A DNA stretch of 64,000 nt from Cupriavidus sp. (GCA_031180665.1 JAPSLP010000019.1:32468-96467), one strand, 5' to 3'; numbered from the stretch's first letter, positions 1 through 9,194 are shown. The notes: a model not told the origin generated them from the letters alone. Made by a program: numbers and translations.

Positions 1-2
1 TC

Positions 3-908
3 GGGCTGGCCGATGTATCGGGCGGTCATGGCGTGGCCGATCAGACCGCCGGGGCGATCGTGCGTGAGCTGCGCCTGCCGCGCGCGGCGGCGGCGTTTGC
101 CTGCGGCGGCCTGCTGGCGCTGTCCGGCGCGCTGATGCAGGTGCTGCTGCGCAATCCGCTGGCCGAGCCCTACGTGCTCGGCGTGTCGGGCGGCGCGGCC
201 ACCGGTGCGTTGCTGGCGATGCTGACGCTGGCGCCGCTGTGGACCGTGCAGGCCGGCGCCGCCGGTGGCGCGCTGGTGTCGATGGTGCTGGTCGCCACGC
301 TGGCGCGGCGCGACCTGCTGCATCCGCAGGTCCAGGGCGGCCATCATGAGGCGGGCTCGCGGCTGCTGCTGACCGGCGTGATCCTGGCCGCGGGCTGGGG
401 GGCGGTCATCACGCTGATCCTGGGCATCGCGCCCGAGGCGCGGCTGCGCGGCATGCTGTTCTGGCTGACCGGCGACCTGGGCGGCACCGCCAGCTACGGG
501 CTCGCGCTCGGCACGCTGATGCTGGCACTGCTGCTGACGCTGCCGATGGCGCGTGCGCTCAACGTGATGCTGCTCGGTGAGACCGTGGCCCAGTCGCTGG
601 GCGTGCGCGTCGGCCGGGTACGCCTGTCGGCCTACCTGGTGGCGTCGCTGGCGATCGCCGCGGCCATCACCACGGCGGGCTCGATCGGCTTCGTCGGGCT
701 GGTGGTGCCGCACCTGGTGCGGCTGGCCTGGGGCAACGACCAGCGCCTGCTGCTGCCGGCGGCGGCGCTGCTGGGCGGCACGCTGCTGATGGCGGCGGAT
801 CTGATCGCGCGTACCGCGATCGCGCCGGCGCAATTGCCGGTCGGCGTCATCACCGCGCTGCTCGGCGTGCCGACCTTCCTGTTCCTGCTGCTGCGCCGGC
901 CCCGATGA
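3..908 (+). CDS. FecCD/BtuC-family ABC transporter permease (5' end outside window)
   Basis: Inner-membrane permease of a metal-chelate importer; the neighbouring cob genes and btuF-like gene make a corrinoid substrate the best inference, although siderophore permeases share the fold. The frame is open from base 3 with no start in context, so the N-terminus lies upstream. Visible family signatures are RLPR followed by a Gly/Ala-rich helix, RNPLAEPYVLG near the front, and GFVGLVVPHLVRL near the end, plus many hydrophobic segments. The stop at 906–908 is followed 10 bases later by the ATPase gene, so the two form an operon. Any cobalamin riboswitch controlling them would be upstream of the window. 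Confidence 0.9.
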   Translation, partial: GLADVSGGHGVADQTAGAIVRELRLPRAAAAFACGGLLALSGALMQVLLRNPLAEPYVLGVSGGAATGALLAMLTLAPLWTVQAGAAGGALVSMVLVATLARRDLLHPQVQGGHHEAGSRLLLTGVILAAGWGAVITLILGIAPEARLRGMLFWLTGDLGGTASYGLALGTLMLALLLTLPMARALNVMLLGETVAQSLGVRVGRVRLSAYLVASLAIAAAITTAGSIGFVGLVVPHLVRLAWGNDQRLLLPAAALLGGTLLMAADLIARTAIAPAQLPVGVITALLGVPTFLFLLLRRPR

Positions 909-918
909 AGGACCCGCA

Positions 919-1743
919 ATGACGACCGCCGTCGACTGGACCGTTCCCACCGTGCCGTGCCCACGGCTGTCCCTGCACGGCCTGAGCCTGCGTGCCGGCG
1001 GCAGGACGCTGTTCGACGCGCTCGACTTCACCATGCGGCCGGGCGAGCTGTGGTGCGTGCTCGGCCCCAATGGCGTCGGCAAATCGACGCTGATGGCGGT
1101 GCTCGCCGGCCTGCGCCAGGCCGAGCGCGGCGAGGTTCGGCTGGAGGGCGAGCCGCTCGCCACGCTGGCGCGCCAGCGGCCCGAGGTTCTGGCCCGGCAG
1201 CGCGCCTACCTGCCGCAGGCCATTCACGACACCTTTTCGATGACGGTGCACGACGCGGTCGCGGTCGGCCGCCATCCGCATCTGTCGGGTTGGGGCTGGA
1301 GCGGCCGCGACGACGATGCGGTGGTGGTGGCCCTGCTCGAAGCGCTCGACCTGGCCGGCCTGGCCGGCCGCGATGTGCTGACGCTGTCCGGCGGCGAGCG
1401 CCAGCGCGTGTCGCTGGCGGCGGTGCTCGCACAGCAGGCGCCGCTGCTGCTGCTCGACGAACCGCTGGCGCACCTGGACCTGCGCCACCAGATCCTGGTG
1501 CTGGACGCGCTCGCGCGCCTGACGCGCGCCGGCCGCCATGCCGCGATGCTGATCCTGCACGACCTGAACCTGGCGCGCCGCTATGCCACGCATGCGCTGC
1601 TGATGGCCGAGGACGGCAGCTGCCTGCACGGCGCGGCCGACCAGATACTGACGCCCGCCCACTGCTCGCGCGCGCTGCGCACGCCGATCGTCGCCGTCGC
1701 GCAGGGCGCGCATACGGCGTTGATCGCCAACGGATCGGCATGA
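919..1743 (+). CDS. ABC transporter ATP-binding protein (BtuD/FecE-like)
   Basis: Cytoplasmic ATPase of 274 residues that powers the permease encoded just upstream. Walker A is GPNGVGKST at residues 49–57, the ABC signature is LSGGERQR near residue 155, and Walker B is LLLLDEP near 173 followed by a D-loop HLD. A switch histidine lies in ILHDLN. A purine-rich GAAGGA sequence just before the ATG serves as ribosome binding site. Iron–siderophore ATPases are close relatives; the corrinoid assignment rests on context, with cobO following after 31 bases. Confidence 0.9.
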   Translation: MTTAVDWTVPTVPCPRLSLHGLSLRAGGRTLFDALDFTMRPGELWCVLGPNGVGKSTLMAVLAGLRQAERGEVRLEGEPLATLARQRPEVLARQRAYLPQAIHDTFSMTVHDAVAVGRHPHLSGWGWSGRDDDAVVVALLEALDLAGLAGRDVLTLSGGERQRVSLAAVLAQQAPLLLLDEPLAHLDLRHQILVLDALARLTRAGRHAAMLILHDLNLARRYATHALLMAEDGSCLHGAADQILTPAHCSRALRTPIVAVAQGAHTALIANGSA

Positions 1744-1774
1744 AACACGGCCGAACCGCTTACCGCTTACCGCA

Positions 1775-2437
1775 ATGACAAGCCACCACGACCCCGATCC
1801 GATCGACACCAGCGAGATGCACGGCAGCGACGACACCGACGGCCGCGACGAACGCCACAAGGCGCGCATGGTCCGCAAGAAGGCGGTGGTGGACGCGAAG
1901 ATCGCCGCCGCGCAGGACGAGCGTGGCGTGATCGTGATCACCACCGGCAACGGCAAGGGCAAGTCGAGCTCGGGCTTCGGCATGGTGATCCGCGCGCTGG
2001 GCCACGGCATGCAGGCCGGCGTGGTCCAGTTCATCAAGGGCGCGTTTCCCAGCGGCGAGGAAATGTTCCTGCGGCGCTTTCCCGAGCAGTGCCGCTTCCA
2101 CGTGATGGGCGAGGGCTATACCTGGGAGACCCAGGACCGTGCGCGCGATGTGGCGAAGGCTCAGGCCGCGTGGGAGGTCGCGCGCGCGCTGCTGCGCGAT
2201 CCGTCGATCGGACTGGTGCTGCTCGACGAACTGAATATCGCGCTGAAGCTGCATTATCTGGACGTCGATACCGTGATCGCCGACCTGCGCGCGCGTCCGC
2301 CCATGCAGCATGTGGTGATCACCGGCCGCGGCGCGCCGCCCGCGCTGGTCGAGGCGGCCGATACCGTCACCGAGATGACGCCGGTCAAGCATGCGTTCCA
2401 GCAGGGCATCAAGGCCCAGCGCGGCATCGAGATGTAG
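1775..2437 (+). CDS. cobO: Cob(I)yrinic acid a,c-diamide adenosyltransferase
   Basis: Transfers the 5'-deoxyadenosyl group of ATP to the reduced cobalt of corrinoids, forming the carbon–cobalt bond of coenzyme B12. The 220-residue length and P-loop GNGKGKS (58–64), preceded by VIVITT, are typical of the CobO/BtuR/CobA family. The family's QFIKG segment and the LLDELN segment near residue 150 are both visible. The first ~50 residues are a polar, charged extension. It sits between the transport genes and cobT (3-base gap), so imported corrinoid would be adenosylated and then fitted with its lower ligand. Confidence 0.95.
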   Translation: MTSHHDPDPIDTSEMHGSDDTDGRDERHKARMVRKKAVVDAKIAAAQDERGVIVITTGNGKGKSSSGFGMVIRALGHGMQAGVVQFIKGAFPSGEEMFLRRFPEQCRFHVMGEGYTWETQDRARDVAKAQAAWEVARALLRDPSIGLVLLDELNIALKLHYLDVDTVIADLRARPPMQHVVITGRGAPPALVEAADTVTEMTPVKHAFQQGIKAQRGIEM

Positions 2438-2440
2438 GCC

Positions 2441-3568
2441 ATGATCCCCGTAGCTAAAACAGAATCCGAAGCCGTGCCGAACGCCGCATCGAACTTCGCG
2501 CCGCCCGAGATCGCGCCGCTGGACGAGGCCCTGCGTCCGACACTGCAGGCCGTCATCGACGACAAGACCAAGCCGCTCGGCGCGCTTGGCCGGCTGGAGT
2601 CGCTGGCCCTGCAGATCGGGCTGATCCAGCGCACCGCGCGACCCGAGCTGCGGCGCCCGGCCATGATCGTGTTCGCCGCCGACCATGGCATTGCGGATGC
2701 CGGGGTCAGCGCCTATCCGGCCGACGTCACCGTGCAGATGGTCCGCAATTTCGCCGCCGGTGGCGCGGCCATCAATGTGTTTGCGCGCCAGCACGGCATG
2801 GCGCTCGAGGTGGTCGATGCCGGCGTGCGCATGCCGCCCGGCGCGGCACCGGGTCTGGTGGACTGCCGCATCGATGCGGGCACGCGCAACTTCGTCGACG
2901 AGCCCGCGATGCGGCGCGAGCAGGCGGAGGCCGCCCTGGCGGCCGGCGTCGCGCGCGTGATGCACCATGCCGCACAGGGCACCAATGTGATCGGCTTCGG
3001 CGAGATGGGGATCGGCAATACCTCGGCGGCCGCCTGCCTGGTCAGCCGGCTGGCGGGCCTGCCGATCGCGGCCTGCGTCGGGCGCGGCACCGGTCTGGAC
3101 GATGCGGGACTCGCGCGCAAGCTGGCGCTGCTCGAGCGGGCGCTGGCGCGGCATGCCGATGCGGTGGAACCGCTCGATGCGCTGGCCGCGCTGGGCGGCT
3201 TCGAGATCGCGATGATGGCAGGCGCGTTCCTCGCCGCGGCGTCGCAGCGGATGGTCATCCTGGTCGACGGTTTCATCGCCTCGGCGGCGCTGCTGGTCGC
3301 TTGCCGCGTCGACCCCGAGGTGCTGCCGTACTGCGTGTTCTCGCACTGCTCGCACGAGCAGGGCCACCGCGCGCTGCTCGAGCACTTCGGCGCGCGGCCG
3401 CTGTTGGCGCTGGACTTGCGGCTGGGCGAGGGCAGCGGCGCCGCGCTGGCGTATCCGCTGGTGGTATCGGCGGTGGCCTTCCTGCGCGAGATGGCGACCT
3501 TCGGCGCGGCGGGCGTCAGCACGGCCAGCGCGGCGGGCGGTGCCACCGAGGCCGCGCCGCCGCGATAG
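2441..3568 (+). CDS. cobT: Nicotinate-nucleotide–dimethylbenzimidazole phosphoribosyltransferase
   Basis: Makes alpha-ribazole phosphate from nicotinate mononucleotide and 5,6-dimethylbenzimidazole, the activated lower ligand of cobalamin. The protein is 375 residues. It shows PLGALGRLE in the N-terminal helical part, the central [14 protein letters not shown] and [13 protein letters not shown] segments, and a C-terminal [12 protein letters not shown] stretch containing the conserved glutamate that acts as catalytic base in the Salmonella enzyme. The C-terminus carries an Ala/Ser/Gly-rich tail of about 25 residues beyond the usual end. It follows cobO with a 3-base gap and is probably cotranscribed with it. 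Confidence 0.95.
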   Translation: MIPVAKTESEAVPNAASNFAPPEIAPLDEALRPTLQAVIDDKTKPLGALGRLESLALQIGLIQRTARPELRRPAMIVFAADHGIADAGVSAYPADVTVQMVRNFAAGGAAINVFARQHGMALEVVDAGVRMPPGAAPGLVDCRIDAGTRNFVDEPAMRREQAEAALAAGVARVMHHAAQGTNVIGFGEMGIGNTSAAACLVSRLAGLPIAACVGRGTGLDDAGLARKLALLERALARHADAVEPLDALAALGGFEIAMMAGAFLAAASQRMVILVDGFIASAALLVACRVDPEVLPYCVFSHCSHEQGHRALLEHFGARPLLALDLRLGEGSGAALAYPLVVSAVAFLREMATFGAAGVSTASAAGGATEAAPPR

Positions 3569-3609
3569 GCCGCCGCGATAGACTCGCGCCAAACTTCCCG
3601 CCATCCCCC

Positions 3610-4566
3610 ATGACCACGATGCCGACCGAGCCCACGCCCGAACCGATGCAGCATCGGCAGGACGTGCGGCCGACCGACCCCCAAATCGACCCACAGATTA
3701 ACCCCCAGGTCGACCTGCAGATCGATCCGCAGATCGATCCGCGGATCGACCCGCCAGCCGAAGCGCTGACGCAGCGGCCGACCCGTGCCCTGCGGCACCG
3801 CGCGTGCGATGAGCTGCGCTACCTGCTGACCGCGGTCGGCTACTTCACCCGCGTACCGGTGCCGGCCTGGGTCGGCTTCGCCCCGCATTATCTGCACGCC
3901 GCCGCGCGCTATTTCCCGCTGGTCGGCCTGATGGTCGGCGCCGTTGGCGCGCTGGCGACGCTGGCCGCGTGGCTGCTGTGGCCGCCCGCGGTCGCGGTGC
4001 TGATCGGCATCGGCGCCACGCTGCTGCTGACCGGGGCCTTCCACGAGGACGGGCTGGCCGATTGCGTCGATGCGTTCGGCGGCGGATACCGGCGTGAGGA
4101 CGTGCTGCGCATCATGCACGATTCGCGCATCGGCGCGTTCGGCGCGCTCGCGCTGGTGCTGGCCGTGCTGCTGAAATGGCAGCTGCTGCTGGCGCTCGGC
4201 CAGCGCGGCGGGCTGCGCGAGCTGCTGCTCGTTCTGGTGGCCGCGCATGCCGCCAGCCGCGCGATGGCGGTCAGCTATCTGGCGACGCTCGACTATGTGC
4301 GTCCCGAGGGCAAGGCAAAGCCGGTCGCACAGCGGCTGTCGCCGCGCGGCCTGGCGCTGGTGCTCGCCTGCGGCGCGCTGCCGCTGCTGGCGGTCGCGCC
4401 GGGCTTCGGTGTCGCGGCCATTGCCGCGCTGGCGCTGCTGCGGCTGGTGCTGGGACGTTATTTCGTGCGCCGCATCGGCGGCTATACCGGCGACTGTCTC
4501 GGCATGGCGCAGCAGCTCGGCGAACTGCTGATCTATCTGCTGGCAGCGGCATGGATCTGGTCCTGA
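3610..4566 (+). CDS. cobS: Adenosylcobinamide-GDP ribazoletransferase (cobalamin synthase)
   Basis: Polytopic membrane enzyme joining adenosylcobinamide-GDP to alpha-ribazole(-phosphate), the last assembly step of cobalamin. The core shows YFTRVPVPAW, the acidic metal-binding motif HEDGLADCVDAFGGG and DSRIGAFGA, with several long hydrophobic helices and a terminal YTGDCLGM segment. At 318 residues it is longer than usual because of an N-terminal extension; residues about 23–46 are a degenerate DPQI repeat encoded by a 12-bp tandem repeat. No start codon is visible between the repeat and the core, so the extension is probably translated; ATGs at 3619 and 3646 are alternatives. Its end overlaps cobC by 16 bases. 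Confidence 0.92.
   Translation: MTTMPTEPTPEPMQHRQDVRPTDPQIDPQINPQVDLQIDPQIDPRIDPPAEALTQRPTRALRHRACDELRYLLTAVGYFTRVPVPAWVGFAPHYLHAAARYFPLVGLMVGAVGALATLAAWLLWPPAVAVLIGIGATLLLTGAFHEDGLADCVDAFGGGYRREDVLRIMHDSRIGAFGALALVLAVLLKWQLLLALGQRGGLRELLLVLVAAHAASRAMAVSYLATLDYVRPEGKAKPVAQRLSPRGLALVLACGALPLLAVAPGFGVAAIAALALLRLVLGRYFVRRIGGYTGDCLGMAQQLGELLIYLLAAAWIWS
3676..3747 (+). repeat. Degenerate 12-bp tandem repeat inside cobS
   Basis: Six consecutive 12-base units of the form GAYCCNCAGATC, in frame with cobS, encode DPQI, DPQI, NPQV, DLQI, DPQI and DPRI. Most differences between units fall at third codon positions, so the array is older than the perfect repeat after cobC. Confidence 0.85.
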
Positions 4567-5186
4567 TCCGGCACGCGCATCCCGCGATCGACGATGGGGT
4601 CTGCTATGGCCGGCTCGATCTGTCGCTGGCCGAGCCGATGTCGCCGCGGGCCGATGCGATCGTGAACGCCGCAGCGGCGGCGGCATCGGCCAACGGCTTG
4701 CCGCCTCCGGCGCGCATCGTCTGCAGCCCGGCGCGGCGCGCGCTCGTCACCGCGCAGCGCATCGCGCAGGCGTACAGGGCACAGGCCGGTGGAACGGCGC
4801 TGGCGATCGACAGCGATGCGCGGCTGATTGAGCTCGATTTCGGCGCCTGGGAAGGCCAGCGTTGGGATGCGGTGCCGCGCCAGGGGCTCGATCAGTGGGC
4901 GGCAGACCTGATGGATGCCTGCCCGCATGGCGGCGAATCGGCGCGCACGGCATACGCCCGCGTGGCTGGATGGGCCGATGCGCTGCAAGCGTCCGCGTCC
5001 GAGCCCTGCCTGTGGGCCGTCGGCCATGCCGGCCCGATGCGGATGCTGGCCGCGCATTGGCTGGGCCTGCCGCTGTCCGTCACGCTGGGCTGGCAGCTCG
5101 GTTGGGGCGCGAGTTGCGGCTTGCGCCTCGATCCGGGTGCGGCCCGGCCGGGACGGTTGTTGTGGTGGAACCGCACGGCCGGCTGA
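4551..5186 (+). CDS. cobC: Alpha-ribazole phosphatase (histidine phosphatase family)
   Basis: Removes the 5'-phosphate of alpha-ribazole phosphate or of adenosylcobalamin phosphate during nucleotide-loop assembly. The 211-residue product begins MDLVLIRHAHP, carrying the catalytic RHA variant of the family's RHG motif at residues 7–9. It has a second active-site histidine in VGHAGPMRML and a conserved SPARRALVTAQ segment. The ATG at 4551 lies inside the end of cobS, giving a 16-base overlap and probable translational coupling. Other small histidine phosphatases look alike, but the position behind cobT and cobS makes the CobC role likely. A perfect 12-bp repeat array follows the stop. Confidence 0.9.
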   Translation: MDLVLIRHAHPAIDDGVCYGRLDLSLAEPMSPRADAIVNAAAAAASANGLPPPARIVCSPARRALVTAQRIAQAYRAQAGGTALAIDSDARLIELDFGAWEGQRWDAVPRQGLDQWAADLMDACPHGGESARTAYARVAGWADALQASASEPCLWAVGHAGPMRMLAAHWLGLPLSVTLGWQLGWGASCGLRLDPGAARPGRLLWWNRTAG

Positions 5187-5232
5187 GGGCCGGTGCATAG
5201 GTCCAGGCCTGGTCGACCCATGGTCCGCGCAT

Positions 5233-5316
5233 AGGTCCACGCACAGGTCCACGCACAGGTCCACGCACAGGTCCACGCACAGGTCCACGCACAGGTCCAC
5301 GCACAGGTCCACGCAC
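5233..5316. repeat. Perfect 12-bp tandem repeat (7 copies)
   Basis: Seven identical copies of AGGTCCACGCAC fill most of the 153-base space between the convergent ends of cobC and btuF. Degenerate copies (GGTCCAGGC, GGTCCGCGC) lie just upstream. There are no spacers, so it is not a CRISPR, and no gene is evident in it. Perfect copies suggest recent slippage and a possible variable-number locus. Confidence 0.95.
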
Positions 5317-5339
5317 AGGGCGCCGCGAGAGGCGCAGTG

Positions 5340-6296
5340 CTAATGCGCGGGCCGCCGGCTGCGCGCCGTTTCCAGCTGGCGGCACAGGATCTCCGCCGCA
5401 TCGATGGCGCGCGGTCCGGCCCGATTGATCAGGTCGCCGTCGATCGTGAACAGATTGCCGCGCGCCACCGCCGTCAGTTGCGGCCAGCGCTGCCATTGCG
5501 CGAAATCGGCCAGCGGCCGGTCCGCCGGCGTGGCGCCCATGCTGGCGGTGATCATCGCCTCCGGATTGCGCGCGATCACCGCTTCCACCGAAATGGTCGG
5601 TACCAGCGGCGTCTCGTCGGCGAACACATTGCGGCCGCCGCACAGCGCCAGCATGTCGCTGACCATGTGCTGGCCGTTGAGCGTCATCAGCGGCTGCTGC
5701 CAGACCTGATAGAACACGGACACCGGCGCACGCGCAGCGTAGGTCTTGCCAAGCGCGGCGATGCGCGTGCGCAGGCGCTCGGCCGCGGCATGGGCGGTCG
5801 GCCCGGTGCCGAGCAGCACGCCAAGCTTCTCGATATTGTCCGGCACCGCCGCCAGCCGCCGCGGCTCGCTGTGGAACAGCGGCAGGCCCAGCGCGCGCAG
5901 GCGCTCGGTCTGCTTCTGCGCGTTGCCATGCCGCCAGACCACGATCAGGTCCGGCTTGAGCGCGGCGATGCGTTCGAGATCGAGCGCCTTGTTGTCGCCC
6001 ACCCGCGCAATCGCACGCGCCGGCGGCGGATAGTCGCTGTAGTTGACGGTGCCGACGATGCGATCGCCGCCACCCGCCGCGAACAGCATCTCGGTGACAT
6101 GCGGGGCCAGCGACACGATGCGGCGCGCCGGCTGCGCCAGCGTGATGGTCTGGCCGGCATCGTCGACGACGGAGACCGCGGCTTGCGCGCCGACGGGCAG
6201 GACGGCGGCGAACGCCGCGGCAAGCCATGCCATGGCAGGGAGACGCGTGGCGGCGTGCGGCCGACGGGGGCGGGACAGGAACGGCGAAACGGGCAT
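5340..6296 (-). CDS. btuF: Cobalamin/corrinoid-binding ABC transporter substrate-binding protein (BtuF-like)
   Basis: Periplasmic binding protein (type III helical-backbone fold) that would deliver corrinoid to the permease and ATPase at the window start. Starting at the ATG at 6296 the product is 318 residues. It has an Arg-rich N-terminus, a hydrophobic stretch and a likely signal-peptidase site after GAQA near residue 39. Family features are the RRIVSLAPHVTEMLFA motif after an initial beta hairpin, GTVNYSDYPPPA, LKPDLIVVW and a late GDLINRAGPR segment. The gene starts two bases after the stop of cobD, so it is the last gene of the minus-strand cobU–cbiB–cobD–btuF operon. Confidence 0.9.
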   Translation of the reverse strand: MPVSPFLSRPRRPHAATRLPAMAWLAAAFAAVLPVGAQAAVSVVDDAGQTITLAQPARRIVSLAPHVTEMLFAAGGGDRIVGTVNYSDYPPPARAIARVGDNKALDLERIAALKPDLIVVWRHGNAQKQTERLRALGLPLFHSEPRRLAAVPDNIEKLGVLLGTGPTAHAAAERLRTRIAALGKTYAARAPVSVFYQVWQQPLMTLNGQHMVSDMLALCGGRNVFADETPLVPTISVEAVIARNPEAMITASMGATPADRPLADFAQWQRWPQLTAVARGNLFTIDGDLINRAGPRAIDAAEILCRQLETARSRRPAH

Positions 6297-6297
6297 G

Positions 6298-7389
6298 TCA
6301 GAGCGGAAGAATGGTGGCGAGGGCATCGGCCAGCCGCTGCCAGCAGGCCTCGCGATCGGGCGGCAGGCCGAGGCGCAGGCTCGCAAGTCTGGGGCGATCG
6401 CCGGTGGAAATGCCGGCCGCATCCAGTGAGGCCCCGGACGCCGCCGGTGCATCGAACAGGCGGGTCCAGACGCCGGCATGCGCCAGCGCCTCATGCAGCC
6501 GCCCCGCCTCGGCGTGCGGTACCCAGGCGAACAGTGGCAAGGTGACCGGCGCCAGGCCATGCCGACGCAGCAGCGCGTCGAGCCGCGCGCTGGCCAGGCG
6601 CAGCCGCGCGCGCGTGGCGGCCTGCCAATCGGTGTCGCACAGCGCCAGCCGTGCCACCGCGCGTGCCGGTCCGGACACGGTCCAATGGCCAAGACGCGCG
6701 GCCAATGTCCGCAGCAGATCCGGCGGCGCCAGCACGAAGCCGCAGCGCACGCCGGCCAGTCCATAGAACTTGCCCAGAGAGCGCAGCACGATCAGGCCGG
6801 CACGGTGGCTCTGCGCTGCCAACGAGGCACCGCCTTCATCGGCGACGGATGCATCGGCAAAGGCCTCGTCGACCAGCAGCGTGCCGCCGCGCGCGGCCAG
6901 CGCGGCATGCCAGTCCAGCAGGCGCTCGCGCGGCACGATGCGCCCGGTCGGATTGTTCGGATTGACGACCACCAGATGATCGAGGCCATCGGCGAGCGTC
7001 GGTTGCGAGAAATCCGCCTCGTCCAGCGGCACCACACGATGGCCGGCGGCGGCGAAGGCCGGCGCGTACTCGCTGTAGCCCAGCGCGGCGATGCCGACGC
7101 GACCCGGCGGCAGCAGCGCGGGCAGGGTGCGGATCGCGGCCTGGGAGCCCGCCACCGGCAAGGCATGGGCCGAGCCGTAAGCGCGCGCGGCGATCTCGGC
7201 CAGGCCATCGTCGTCCTGCGGCAGCCGCTGCCAGCAATCGGCCGGCAACGGCGGCACCGGATAGCCGTCGGGATTGATGCCGGTCGACAGGTCGAGCCAG
7301 TCGGCCGGGTCGCGGCCGTAGCGGCGCGCGGCGGCAAGCAGATTGCCGCCGTGGCGGACCGGAGCGGGCAGGGGATGCGGGTGGTTCAT
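6298..7389 (-). CDS. cobD: L-threonine-O-3-phosphate decarboxylase (PLP enzyme)
   Basis: Pyridoxal-phosphate enzyme of fold type I that converts threonine phosphate to (R)-1-amino-2-propanol phosphate, the linker used by CbiB. The 363-residue protein shows HGGN and LDLSTGINP at the front, VVNPNNPTGR in the cofactor domain, LVDEAFAD, and the lysine of RSLGKFYGLAGVR that forms the Schiff base. Histidinol-phosphate aminotransferases are close relatives; the N-terminal HGG and STGINP signatures and the cob context favour CobD (called CobC in Pseudomonas denitrificans nomenclature). Its start overlaps the cbiB stop by four bases. Confidence 0.93.
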   Translation of the reverse strand: MNHPHPLPAPVRHGGNLLAAARRYGRDPADWLDLSTGINPDGYPVPPLPADCWQRLPQDDDGLAEIAARAYGSAHALPVAGSQAAIRTLPALLPPGRVGIAALGYSEYAPAFAAAGHRVVPLDEADFSQPTLADGLDHLVVVNPNNPTGRIVPRERLLDWHAALAARGGTLLVDEAFADASVADEGGASLAAQSHRAGLIVLRSLGKFYGLAGVRCGFVLAPPDLLRTLAARLGHWTVSGPARAVARLALCDTDWQAATRARLRLASARLDALLRRHGLAPVTLPLFAWVPHAEAGRLHEALAHAGVWTRLFDAPAASGASLDAAGISTGDRPRLASLRLGLPPDREACWQRLADALATILPL

Positions 7390-8378
7390 CGCGACAGCGC
7401 CAGCAGCTGGGCAACGATGCCGCAGGTAGCGGCCAGCGCCAGCCAGAGCCACAGCGTTCGCCGCACGAGCCGCAGGCTGGCCATGACGTCGGCAGCGCCG
7501 GGCGGCTCGCCTTCGCCGAGCGGCGGGCGCGCTTCCCACTGGCCGTGGTAGCGGGCCGGGCCCCCGAGCGCGACACCGAGCGCACCGGCACCCGCGGCCA
7601 TCACCGGGCCGGCGTTGGGGCTGGACCACGCTGGCGCCTGCAGGCGCCAGCAGCGCAGGGCGCGCGCGGTCGAGCCGAGCAGCGCGTAGGACAGCGCGGT
7701 CAGCCGGGCCGGCACCAGGTTGAGCAGGTCGTCGAGGCGGGCCGCGGCCCAGCCGAAATGCAGCAGGCGCTCGGTCCGGTAGCCCCACATCGCATCGAGC
7801 GTATTGGCGAGCCGATAGGCGATCGCCGCGGGCGCGCCGCCGACCAGGAACCAGAACAGCGCGCCGAATATCGCGTCGTTGCCGTTCTCGAGCGCCGATT
7901 CGCAGGCTGCCCGCGCCAGTGCCGGCGCATCGGCATCGGCGGTGTCGCGCGAGACGATGCGCGCGGTCAGCTGGCGCGCCTGCGCGAGGTTTCCGTCGGC
8001 CAGTGCCCTGGCGATCGGCGCGATATGCTGGCACAGGCTGCGCGCGCCCAGCGTGGCATACAGGCCCACCGCATGCAGCAGCCAGCCCAGCCACGCACCG
8101 GCCAATTCGGTGGCGGCCGCGATCAGCAGCGCGGCCAGCGCGGCCGGTCCGAGCACCAGTGCGGACCAGGCCGCCAGCCCGGTGCCGCGCTCGCGCCAGC
8201 GAGGTCCCGGCCGGTTCAGCCGGCGCTCGGCCGCATTGGCCAGCCGGCCGAAGCCGACCAGCGGATGCCAGCGGCGCGGCTCGCCGAGCCAGCGGTCCAG
8301 TCCCGCCCCTGCGAGGGCCGTCAGCGCAATGGCGGCACCCGGCGCCAGCGGCGCCGCGGGCCACAGCGAACTCACCAT
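7386..8378 (-). CDS. cbiB: Adenosylcobinamide-phosphate synthase
   Basis: Inner-membrane enzyme attaching aminopropanol phosphate to adenosylcobyric acid. The product is 330 residues with several hydrophobic helices. It has the family segments DRWLGEPRRWHPLVGFGR near the N-terminus, IVSRDTADAD, ESALENGNDAIFGALFW (the conserved E-N-N-D core) and YRLANTLDAMWGY. It overlaps cobU by 7 bases at its start and cobD by 4 bases at its stop, indicating tight translational coupling through the minus-strand operon. Confidence 0.94.
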   Translation of the reverse strand: MVSSLWPAAPLAPGAAIALTALAGAGLDRWLGEPRRWHPLVGFGRLANAAERRLNRPGPRWRERGTGLAAWSALVLGPAALAALLIAAATELAGAWLGWLLHAVGLYATLGARSLCQHIAPIARALADGNLAQARQLTARIVSRDTADADAPALARAACESALENGNDAIFGALFWFLVGGAPAAIAYRLANTLDAMWGYRTERLLHFGWAAARLDDLLNLVPARLTALSYALLGSTARALRCWRLQAPAWSSPNAGPVMAAGAGALGVALGGPARYHGQWEARPPLGEGEPPGAADVMASLRLVRRTLWLWLALAATCGIVAQLLALSR

Positions 8379-9094
8379 GCCGGATCCGGTCCCTTGATCG
8401 CGACCGGCAGGCCGGCGACCAGCAGGCGCACGCGGTCCGCCGCGGCGGCCAGCTTCTGGTTCAGGCGGCCGAGCTCGTCGACATAGAAACGCGTGATCGC
8501 GCCCATCGGCACCACGCCGAAGCCGATCTCGTTGGAGACCAGGATCACATGGCCCGGCAAGGTCGGCAGCGCGGCCAGCAGGGCGTCCATTTCCTCGGTG
8601 AAGGCCGGCGGCGGCGTGATCACGCCATGCTCCGGATAGGGGCGCTTGTCGAGGAAGATCAGGTTGTTGAGCCAGACCGTCATGCAGTCGACCAGGATGC
8701 AGCCGTCGCGGCGGGCGTGCGCGTACAGCGCGTCGGCCAGATGCAGCGGCTCCTCGACCAGGTTCCAGTCCGCGGGGCGGCGCGCACGATGCAGCGCGAT
8801 GCGTAGCTGCATTTCTTCGTCGGTGTCGTCCGGATCCTCGCGGGCGGTGGCGATATAGGTCACCGGCCCGCCGGTGGCCAAGGCATGATCGGTTGCCAGC
8901 TGCTCGGCAAAGTGGCTCTTGCCGGAGCGGGCGCCGCCAAGCACCAGCGTCAACGCGCGGGGCCCGGGCTTGGGCAGGCCGACGGCCGCCTGGGTCGCCA
9001 CCGCGATGGCCGCTTCGCCGGTCGGCAGCGCGACATCGGACGGCGTGTCGGCCGGGCCGGTGCCGGCAGCGTGAGGAGAGGCCTTGGGTTCCAT
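8372..9094 (-). CDS. cobU: Bifunctional adenosylcobinamide kinase / adenosylcobinamide-phosphate guanylyltransferase
   Basis: Phosphorylates adenosylcobinamide and then transfers GMP to it, producing the substrate of CobS. From the ATG at 9094 the product is 240 residues. The P-loop GGARSGKS is at 53–60, followed by a HRARRPADW segment holding the histidine that is guanylylated in Salmonella CobU, and the conserved [11 protein letters not shown] motif. The first ~46 residues form an Ala/Pro-rich extension ahead of the usual start. The open frame continues upstream, but those codons lack family similarity and run into the divergent cobQ promoter region. Also called cobP. Confidence 0.93.
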   Translation of the reverse strand: MEPKASPHAAGTGPADTPSDVALPTGEAAIAVATQAAVGLPKPGPRALTLVLGGARSGKSHFAEQLATDHALATGGPVTYIATAREDPDDTDEEMQLRIALHRARRPADWNLVEEPLHLADALYAHARRDGCILVDCMTVWLNNLIFLDKRPYPEHGVITPPPAFTEEMDALLAALPTLPGHVILVSNEIGFGVVPMGAITRFYVDELGRLNQKLAAAADRVRLLVAGLPVAIKGPDPAW

Positions 9095-9194
9095 CCGGGT
9101 ATTGTAGCGGGCGCATCGTTCGTCGCCAGGGCCGATCGGCGCGGGGATCGGCGCGGGGCGGCCCGGTGTCGGCGATGGCCGCATGGGCCGATGC

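Noticed and set aside
1..60. Cobalamin riboswitch
   Set aside because: The window opens inside the permease gene; no B12-box-like structure was recognised in the cob intergenic regions present.
5233..5316. CRISPR array
   Set aside because: Units are directly abutting 12-mers without spacers and no cas genes are near.
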